Notes under the pieces: model-generated
Told to the model about the DNA's origin: nothing
The model's database searches: none
The model's input: only the letters and a program-made list of their open reading frames with translations
Position numbers and translations under genes: made by a program
NCBI GenBank assembly: GCA_020426085.1
Contig: JAGQQP010000252.1
Span: 1-6,348 of the forward strand
Direction of reading: 5' to 3'
Length of the DNA stretch: 6,348 nt
From: Planctomycetaceae bacterium
GTDB lineage: Bacteria > Planctomycetota > Planctomycetia > Planctomycetales > Planctomycetaceae
Shown: one piece after another, positions 1 to 4,561 of the stretch
How the letters are laid out: every line of letters begins with the position of its first letter
Position numbering within the stretch: the stretch's first letter is position 1

Positions 1-629
1 TGTTTGATGAACTGGAATGCTTCCCGGGTCAATAAATCGTGTGAATAGGTTTCGCGTTTGACAGAGACCCGTTTCTGTGGGCCGAGTTTGTTTCCGGGCA
101 GGACAACTTTCTGTTCGTTCTTCCAGAGATATTCGGGATAGTAATTGTGAGCATTTCCCTGGTCGAGATATCCGAACCAGAAATCGAATCCCTGCTGGCT
201 GGGAACTCCACTGGTTTCAGGAAGCCCGAGTGCCCACTTGCCGACACCGCCTGTGGCATAACCGGCTGCTTTTAACAGTGTGGTGACGGTCGTTGTACCT
301 GCCGGGAAAACGTACTGTTCGTTCTGGCTGATGGGAGTGTGTCCGCTGTGCTGGCCCGTCAGTAACACCAGTCGCGAGGGGCGGCAGACGGTATGCCCGG
401 AATAGTGACTGGTGAACCGCATGCCCTCTTTGGCCAACTGGTCGATATTCGGAGTTTGGATCACCTTCTGTCCATAACATCCCAGGTCACCGTAACCCAG
501 ATCATCAGCCATGACGTAGATGATATTGGGTTTTGTGGCTGCATCAGCGCATACTTGAAGCGAAATTGTGAACAGGAAAATCACTGGAATCAAAAATAGA
601 AACCGTCGAGGGCAGAGTATGGATAGCAT
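1..629 (-). CDS. Secreted formylglycine-dependent sulfatase, N-terminal part (runs off the window)
   Basis: This is a sulfatase of the alkaline-phosphatase-like superfamily, which hydrolyses sulfate esters, probably on sulfated carbohydrates, outside the cytoplasm. About 209 codons are visible and the C-terminus lies beyond base 1. Residues 1-30 form a signal peptide: arginines at 8-9, a hydrophobic core at about 10-26, and an A-D-A type I cleavage motif at 28-30. The mature part opens with PNIIYVMADDLGYGDLG, whose Asp42-Asp43 are the usual metal ligands. The sulfatase signature CRPSRLVLLTG begins at Cys82, the residue matured to formylglycine, so this is a Cys-type enzyme. GKWALG with Lys131 is a second conserved sulfatase block. 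The ATG at 629 gives a complete signal peptide; an ACAGG sequence a few bases upstream is only a weak ribosome binding site. It lies 61 bp downstream of the dehydrogenase on the same strand with no terminator hairpin between, so co-transcription is plausible. Substrate and subfamily cannot be assigned from this fragment. Confidence 0.93.
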   Translation of the reverse strand, partial: MLSILCPRRFLFLIPVIFLFTISLQVCADAATKPNIIYVMADDLGYGDLGCYGQKVIQTPNIDQLAKEGMRFTSHYSGHTVCRPSRLVLLTGQHSGHTPISQNEQYVFPAGTTTVTTLLKAAGYATGGVGKWALGLPETSGVPSQQGFDFWFGYLDQGNAHNYYPEYLWKNEQKVVLPGNKLGPQKRVSVKRETYSHDLLTREAFQFIK

Positions 630-690
630 TACAAACCTGTTACTGAGTGAAAGATTTTTTAGGAGTGTGTAATTGAAGATTGATGAAGAC

Positions 691-1680
691 TTATCGTGAT
701 TGTTTTAAAGCCGGGAATTCAACGATGACTTTAATGGCGCCATCGCGGCGATCGCGGAACAGTTCAAATGCCTGCTGGATCTCAGCCAGCGGGAACCGAT
801 GAGTGATGATCGGTGTGACGTCGATGCGACCTTCCGCGAGCCATTGCATTGCCAGTGGAAAATCGTAATTAAAGTCGGGGTTCATGCTGGAATGAACGGT
901 GATATTTTTGAAGACCAGATCGCGGAGACGCACCTGATCGATGGTTTCCGGCGGGACTCCAAATACGAGAATACTGCCTGCCTGCCGACAGAGTTCGATA
1001 CAGAGATTCAACTGCTGGTCGGCATGACCGACGGCTTCGATGACGATGTCAGGCAGTTCCCCTTTCAGGATTTCTCTGACTGCGGCAACGGGTTCGGTGT
1101 GTTGATTGCAGATCGTGGCGGTTGCACCCATGGAGGAGCTGACCTGCAGCCGAGATTCGAGCAGATCAATGCCGATGATTTCTCGGGCCCCCATGTTACT
1201 GAGGGCTGCATTCATTAATTGTCCCATCGGTCCCTGCCCGACCACGGCGACTGTCTTGTCCAGCAGGTTAGGAAGTTTTTTCAAAGCAAATAAAGCCGTT
1301 CCCAGAGGCTGGGCCATCAATGCATGTTCTTCGGGGATATTGGTGGCGATGGGAATGGTTCGCGTTTCATCCAGAATGAATCGTTCCCTGAGCCCCTGCT
1401 GCATGACGGGAACCGCCAGGACCCGGTCCCCTGCTTTCCAGCGTAGACCATTGGTGGCTGTAACGGTACCGATCATTTCATGGAGCGAGTGGCCGATTTC
1501 GATTTCCCATTCATCACTGCCTGTAAAGTACGGTAGATCCGAACCACAGAGACAGGTGGTTTCCGGCTGGAAGATGATTTCGCCATGACCTGACTCTGCC
1601 TGGCTGACAGGAGATAATTCGGGTTCGGGGAGTTCGATGAGTTCGATTTTTCCGGGAGCGACAAGGTGGCTGGCTAACAA
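691..1680 (-). CDS. Medium-chain zinc-type alcohol/polyol dehydrogenase
   Basis: This is a cytoplasmic NAD(P)-dependent dehydrogenase of the MDR (GroES-like plus Rossmann) superfamily, 329 residues with the start chosen here. The GroES-like catalytic domain covers about residues 1-120. It has the zinc ligand Cys45 in CLCGSDL and His67-Glu68 in GHSLHEMIG, corresponding to the family GHE motif, then the AGDRV block. The nucleotide-binding domain has GQGPMG at about 148-153 and Asp172 at the end of the second strand (IIGID), which favours NAD over NADP. The four-cysteine lobe that binds structural zinc in classical members is missing: the segment after AGDRV has no such cysteines. The frame stays open to an ATG at 1809, but the 43 extra residues are hydrophobic, encoded by AT-rich DNA and outside the family fold. 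The TTG at 1680 has AGGA eight bases upstream and begins directly before the conserved first strand. It resembles threonine/sorbitol dehydrogenase-like proteins; the substrate is unknown. It is divergent from the Gfo/Idh/MocA gene and probably in a transcription unit with the sulfatase. Confidence 0.9.
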   Translation of the reverse strand: MLASHLVAPGKIELIELPEPELSPVSQAESGHGEIIFQPETTCLCGSDLPYFTGSDEWEIEIGHSLHEMIGTVTATNGLRWKAGDRVLAVPVMQQGLRERFILDETRTIPIATNIPEEHALMAQPLGTALFALKKLPNLLDKTVAVVGQGPMGQLMNAALSNMGAREIIGIDLLESRLQVSSSMGATATICNQHTEPVAAVREILKGELPDIVIEAVGHADQQLNLCIELCRQAGSILVFGVPPETIDQVRLRDLVFKNITVHSSMNPDFNYDFPLAMQWLAEGRIDVTPIITHRFPLAEIQQAFELFRDRRDGAIKVIVEFPALKQSR

Positions 1681-1852
1681 TGAACTGATCCTGAAAAATG
1701 AGAATCCATGATTGTCCCGGAAAAAGATGTCAATTCTGGAAGCAGTCATGCGGAATGGGTATAGTAATATAAAATATACGATACAGCTTAAATTGCAATG
1801 TTGAGCCACTGCGCTGCGTCAGTTAAGCATTATTAAGACAGGGAACCGAAGA
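1681..1852. promoter_or_regulatory. Divergent intergenic region with probable promoters for both oxidoreductases
   Basis: These 172 bp separate the TTG of the dehydrogenase from the ATG of the divergent Gfo/Idh/MocA gene. The centre (about 1756-1800) is distinctly AT-rich and contains several TATA-like hexamers on both strands, but no pair of well-matched -35 and -10 boxes at proper spacing could be identified. An imperfect inverted repeat, GTAATAT-AAA-ATATAC, lies at 1764-1779 and could be a shared operator. The promoter role is inferred from the divergent layout. Confidence 0.4.
1689..1692 (-). promoter_or_regulatory. Ribosome binding site deciding the dehydrogenase start
   Basis: On the minus strand AGGA is followed by eight bases and then the in-frame TTG at 1680. 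The upstream ATG codons at 1809 and 1749 have no comparable purine-rich site at a suitable distance. This site is the main argument for the shorter 329-residue protein. Confidence 0.6.
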
Positions 1853-2887
1853 ATGGACAAGCAGATCACCGTTGCCGTGTTGACTAATGAAACGGGGGCA
1901 CATTTAAGCCTTTACTTTGCGGCTTTGAAAGAGATCAAAGCGGTTAAAGAGGTGATCCTGTCGGACCCCGGGCAGACTCAGGTCGCAACGGCGCGAAGTC
2001 AACTTGGTTCAAAACTGACTGCCGTCTATGATCAACCTGAAACGCTCTTTCAGCAGGAAAAACCCGAAATGGCACTAGTGACGATGCAGGCCCGGCAGGC
2101 CCCACGGGCCATCAATCTGGCATTGGACCATGGCTGTCACGTGTTTTCAGAGAAGCCGGCCTGTCTGAGTGTGGAGCAGTTTGAGCCTCTGGTTCAGAAG
2201 GCGGAAAGTAAGCATCTGCATTTATCACTCGCCCTGGCGAATCGATTGAATCCGGAAATCCAGTTTGCCCGGTCTTTGATCCAGGGAGGTTCGCTGGGAA
2301 AGATCTACGGCGTGGAAATGACTCTGCTGGCAGATCAGACACGGCTGACAAGTCCTGCTTATCACAAGAGCTGGTATGCCCACAAGGATCAGGCGGGTGG
2401 CGGCTTTTTATCGTGGCTGGGGATTCACTGGCTTGATCTGTCGATGTATCTGACGGAGTCTTCCATTACGGATGTCGCAGGATTTACTGCTTTGGTAGGA
2501 GGCCAGCCGATTGATGTGGAAGACTCAGCGGCACTCTCATTTCGTTATGCTGACGGTTTTCTGGGAACCTTGACAGCGGGTTATTATATGAAACAGGGAT
2601 ACCAGTCGATGATCAAAATCTGGGGAAGCAAAGGCTGGCTGGAGATGCTTCCTTTTGAAGAGCGTCATCTGGAATGGACGTTGAATCACAATGGCAAGAC
2701 ATTGAAATTTGACAAATCGACTGAGCCTCGCGGTTATACTCCCGCTGTCGAAAAAGCGGTTTTAGCTGTCGCCAATGATCAATCTCCATTATTGACCAGC
2801 CGCGAGAGTTTACGAATCATCAGAACGACTTATGCCTTTTATGAAGCAGCCAGGACAGGAAAGACCCAGTCGATTCCACAAAACTGA
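1853..2887 (+). CDS. Gfo/Idh/MocA family NAD(P)-dependent oxidoreductase
   Basis: This is a 344-residue cytoplasmic oxidoreductase of the Gfo/Idh/MocA family, whose members oxidise or reduce sugars, inositols and their derivatives. The N-terminal Rossmann domain covers about 1-125. The family motif EKP is at 100-102, with Lys101 the expected catalytic lysine. The C-terminal alpha/beta domain carries GGGFLSW followed by GIHWLDL (190-196), where His192 and Asp195 match the family G-x-H-x-x-D active-site block. The dinucleotide loop is unusual: instead of the common GxGxxG after the first strand it reads LTNETGAH (about 10-17), with only one glycine. The length is normal. The ATG at 1853 has AGGGA (1840-1844) eight bases upstream. 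The gene is divergent from the zinc dehydrogenase and may act in the same pathway, for example a two-step oxidation and reduction of a sugar or polyol, which is inference. The substrate is not identifiable. Confidence 0.93.
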   Translation: MDKQITVAVLTNETGAHLSLYFAALKEIKAVKEVILSDPGQTQVATARSQLGSKLTAVYDQPETLFQQEKPEMALVTMQARQAPRAINLALDHGCHVFSEKPACLSVEQFEPLVQKAESKHLHLSLALANRLNPEIQFARSLIQGGSLGKIYGVEMTLLADQTRLTSPAYHKSWYAHKDQAGGGFLSWLGIHWLDLSMYLTESSITDVAGFTALVGGQPIDVEDSAALSFRYADGFLGTLTAGYYMKQGYQSMIKIWGSKGWLEMLPFEERHLEWTLNHNGKTLKFDKSTEPRGYTPAVEKAVLAVANDQSPLLTSRESLRIIRTTYAFYEAARTGKTQSIPQN

Positions 2888-2901
2888 GCGACGATTTTCC
2901 C

Positions 2902-3399
2902 CTAAATGTATTCGTCGTCGTCTTTCAGATCTTTCTCTGTGATAATGCGATGGCCCTGCTCCGATAAGGTTCTGATTCCCAAGTCGATATCGTCCACGCA
3001 TAAGGCGATCGCTCCTCGTCCATGTCTGCGATAGAGCAGCGGATAGGTGTAATCGATGTTGACTTCCGCCTGCAGCAGCGACAGGCAGATTCGCATGTAA
3101 GGCTGTGTGTCGTCAGGAAGTTCTACGCCGATCAGATCTTTTTCAAAGAAAGTGTAGTTGGAGAGTTCAAAAATCTCCCGGGCCCGTTCGTAATTGTCGA
3201 GTACGATGCGGCTCATGGCCACATCGACGGAATCAACCGTACTTAAGGCGATGATTCTGAGATCAAATTTTTCCAGCAGTTTTAATAGCTGATGGAGATA
3301 CCCGACCCGGTTTTCCATAAACACACAAAATTGGCGCAGGCAAGGCCATTCTTTGCCTGGTTCCCCGGTGGGGTAGGAAGATTGATCTTCGAATTCCAT
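2902..3399 (-). CDS. Tandem ACT-domain protein
   Basis: This is a small cytoplasmic protein of 165 residues consisting almost entirely of two ACT-like domains, the fold that usually binds amino acids and regulates metabolism. The first repeat is at about 22-85: strand QFCVFMEN, then the ligand loop and helix [13 protein letters not shown] in place of the usual N-x-P-G, then [11 protein letters not shown]. The second is at about 88-155: IGVEL, then a helix, then [10 protein letters not shown] and a final strand-helix ending in HRIIT. The tail is acidic (DLKDDDEYI). No catalytic domain is attached, so a regulatory or ligand-sensing role is likely, but the partner is unknown. The ATG at 3399 is well supported by GGAGAG (3413-3408 on the minus strand) eight bases upstream. 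It converges on the oxidoreductase gene with 14 bp between stop codons and no terminator hairpin, so transcripts probably overlap. Nothing in the neighbourhood identifies the amino acid or the enzyme it might control. Confidence 0.85.
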   Translation of the reverse strand: MEFEDQSSYPTGEPGKEWPCLRQFCVFMENRVGYLHQLLKLLEKFDLRIIALSTVDSVDVAMSRIVLDNYERAREIFELSNYTFFEKDLIGVELPDDTQPYMRICLSLLQAEVNIDYTYPLLYRRHGRGAIALCVDDIDLGIRTLSEQGHRIITEKDLKDDDEYI

Positions 3400-3481
3400 C
3401 TATTATTCTCTCCACGATGTGAACAAATCAGGATTGAAAGACGGCACAGAACATCATTCGAACCTGAACTTGCAGCGTGAT

Positions 3482-3502
3482 AGAACCAGTATATTCGGTT
3501 CT
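3482..3502. repeat. Inverted repeat AGAACC-N9-GGTTCT, possible operator
   Basis: A perfect six-base dyad with a nine-base AT-rich spacer lies 83 bp upstream of the ACT gene start and about 210 bp upstream of the HAD start. The arm-to-arm centre distance of about 15 bp is compatible with a dimeric repressor site, or it could be a weak hairpin. No regulator is encoded in the window. Confidence 0.3.
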
Positions 3503-3637
3503 CATCAAGTTCTTATCTACCGGCAATTTAAGAAAATAACTCGATAGCGTCAATAAGAGGTCACTTCTCCTGTTCCCTGGCTGAGGAAATAAGTCTCGGC
3601 GGATCAAATTCCTCTGGAATCTATCAGGGAGATCCCT

Positions 3638-3694
3638 ATGATTCGCATGAGAATTGGACCTTGTTCCGGTTCGAGCGTTAAAAAATCAGCCTGA
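3638..3694 (+). CDS. Possible 18-residue upstream reading frame (leader peptide candidate)
   Basis: ATG at 3638 opens an 18-codon frame encoding MIRMRIGPCSGSSVKKSA and ending with TGA at 3692-3694, 17 bases before the TTG of the HAD gene. GGGAG at 3627-3631 lies six bases upstream, a good ribosome binding site, though it sits inside a small AGGG/CCCT inverted repeat. It is in a different frame from the HAD gene, so it is not an N-terminal extension. The peptide has no runs of a single amino acid of the kind seen in attenuator leaders. It may be chance; only the ribosome binding site and position favour it. Confidence 0.22.
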   Translation: MIRMRIGPCSGSSVKKSA

Positions 3695-3698
3695 ATCC

Positions 3699-3703
3699 GG
3701 GAG
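3699..3703 (+). promoter_or_regulatory. Ribosome binding site deciding the TTG start of the HAD gene
   Basis: GGGAG is followed by eight bases and then TTG at 3712. The TTG places the protein start right before the first HAD strand and motif I, so the non-ATG start is well supported. Confidence 0.6.
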
Positions 3704-3711
3704 TTTCTGCA

Positions 3712-4317
3712 TTGATACGTACTTTTCTGTTCGACATGGGGAATGTGCTCGCTTTTTTTTCACATGATAAGATGTGTGAACAAATGGGGGGACTCTGCGA
3801 CCGATCCCGAACAGAGATCCAGAATCTTTTAATTGAATCGGGGGTTCAGTGGGAATACGAGCGCGGTAAGCTTTCTCCGGCTGAATTTCACAGCTGGTTC
3901 GAACAGGCTGTCGAAAAAAATGTTGATTTTAATGAGTTACTGACCGCTGGCTCGGATATTTTTGAACTCAACACTACCATCATTCCCGTGCTGGATTCTT
4001 TAAAATCTCAGGGATATCGACTGGTACTCCTCTCAAATACATGTGTTTCTCATTTTGAGTTCATCTGGAATGAATACGAAGTACTGCAGCGATTTGATGA
4101 CTTTGTAACGTCTTACACTGCCGGTGCAATCAAGCCGGAGCGGGCTATTTTCGAATGTGCGCTGGAAAAGATTCAGTGTGCTCCAGAAGAAGCATTTTAT
4201 ACGGATGATATTCCCGAATATATCAGTCTCGCTCGCCAGCTGGGGCTGCAGGCTGAAGTTTTTACTGACACCGAGTCGCTGATTCAACAGCTGGCACAGC
4301 GGGACATCCGGGTCTGA
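3712..4317 (+). CDS. HAD-superfamily phosphatase (YihX-like, subfamily IA)
   Basis: This is a 201-residue cytoplasmic haloacid-dehalogenase-type hydrolase, most like the E. coli YihX group that dephosphorylates sugar phosphates such as glucose 1-phosphate. Motif I is FLFDMGNVL with nucleophile Asp8; as in YihX-like proteins the second position holds Gly rather than the Asp of typical DxD members. The helical cap lies at about 15-85. Motif II is VLLSNT with Ser108, motif III is AIKPE with Lys141, and motif IV is FYTDD with Asp165 and Asp166, the metal-binding pair. All four motifs are present, so it should be active. The start is TTG with GGGAG eight bases upstream; no ATG fits in this frame near motif I. 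A run of eight T (3753-3760) lies just after motif I. The natural substrate is unknown; the YihX comparison is by motif and length only. The gene stands alone, with 244 bp before the next gene's likely start. Confidence 0.88.
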   Translation: MIRTFLFDMGNVLAFFSHDKMCEQMGGLCDRSRTEIQNLLIESGVQWEYERGKLSPAEFHSWFEQAVEKNVDFNELLTAGSDIFELNTTIIPVLDSLKSQGYRLVLLSNTCVSHFEFIWNEYEVLQRFDDFVTSYTAGAIKPERAIFECALEKIQCAPEEAFYTDDIPEYISLARQLGLQAEVFTDTESLIQQLAQRDIRV

Positions 4318-4352
4318 GTGTATCTGATTGCAACCCGGATGATGTTTCGCAA

Positions 4353-4381
4353 TGTTAGCCGGAGATAACCTCCGGTTAACA
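4353..4381. repeat. Strong 12-bp inverted repeat (hairpin) downstream of the HAD gene
   Basis: TGTTAGCCGGAG pairs with CTCCGGTTAACA around the five-base loop ATAAC, giving 12 bp with one G-U pair when transcribed rightward. It lies 36 bases after the HAD stop codon. Neither strand has a T-run after the stem, so it is not a classical intrinsic terminator, although it may still mark the end of the HAD transcript or form part of the leader of the membrane-protein gene. It overlaps the ATG at 4352, which argues against that codon being a start. Confidence 0.7.
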
Positions 4382-4397
4382 GAATGTTCAGCATTCT
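4381..4397. repeat. Second small hairpin abutting the 12-bp stem
   Basis: AGAATG pairs with CATTCT around TTCAG, six perfect base pairs directly following the larger stem and sharing one base with it. It is weak alone and of interest only as part of the cluster. Confidence 0.4.
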
Positions 4398-4475
4398 TAG
4401 CTGTGGTCTGCCTGCTCTCTCAGGTTCTAGACAGTCGTTTCCACTCTTTGGAACATTGTTTGCGGTATACGGTGA

Positions 4476-4516
4476 CCGAAGTTTCGAGGTGCGCCCCCGG
4501 TTTCCTCGATTTTCGG
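4476..4516. repeat. Two-tier stem in the leader of the membrane-protein gene
   Basis: CCGAA (4476-4480) pairs with TTCGG (4512-4516), and inside it TCGAGG (4484-4489) pairs with CCTCGA (4504-4509). An internal loop of three and two bases separates the helices and a 14-base C-rich apical loop closes them, for 11 base pairs in total. A competing pairing, CGGT at 4463-4466 with ACCG at 4475-4478, would exclude the outer helix. The structure ends 45 bases before the likely ATG of the membrane-protein gene. Confidence 0.45.
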
Positions 4517-4561
4517 CGTATATTCAGAACTTACCGTTCTTTTCAAATAGTGGAAGGCGTT

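Larger units (their letters stand above)
3400..3711. other. Intergenic region between the ACT gene and the HAD gene
   Basis: These 312 bp separate divergent genes and should hold both promoters, though no convincing -35/-10 pair was found. Visible structure: a perfect six-base inverted repeat AGAACC/GGTTCT with a nine-base spacer at 3482-3502; TTCTTA/TAAGAA with a 13-base spacer at 3510-3534; and AGGG-AGAT-CCCT at 3626-3637, just before a short possible reading frame (3638-3694). No tRNA or other recognisable RNA gene was seen. The minus-strand end holds the ribosome binding site of the ACT gene. Confidence 0.5.
4318..4561. other. Non-coding leader region upstream of the membrane-protein gene
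   Basis: This 244-bp stretch lies between the HAD stop and the likely ATG at 4562. It is dense in inverted repeats: 4353-4381, 4381-4397, TTCCA/TGGAA at 4439-4453, 4476-4516 and AGAAC/GTTCT at 4526-4540. It probably contains the promoter of the membrane-protein operon and a structured 5' untranslated region. No good -35/-10 pair and no known riboswitch class was recognised. Confidence 0.45.

Noticed and set aside
77..599. Short frames on both strands over the sulfatase region
   Set aside because: They overlap the continuous sulfatase frame, which carries a signal peptide and the CxPSR signature, so they are shadows.
799..1588. Open frames on the plus strand opposite the dehydrogenase
   Set aside because: They lie wholly antisense to a gene with clear MDR motifs, show no recognisable domain and are typical mirror frames.
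1681..1809. Hydrophobic N-terminal signal or membrane anchor on the dehydrogenase
   Set aside because: The hydrophobic residues come from AT-rich intergenic DNA upstream of the better-supported TTG start; MDR enzymes are cytoplasmic.
3022..3480. Plus-strand frames opposite the ACT gene
   Set aside because: They are antisense to a gene with a good ribosome binding site and two recognisable ACT repeats; no domain is seen in them.
3753..3760. T8 run in the HAD gene as a programmed frameshift site or sequencing error
   Set aside because: The frame continues intact through all four HAD motifs, so no frameshift is needed to explain the gene.
4353..4397. Intrinsic transcription terminator for the HAD gene
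   Set aside because: The stem is strong, but no T-run follows it on either strand, so it is reported only as an inverted repeat.
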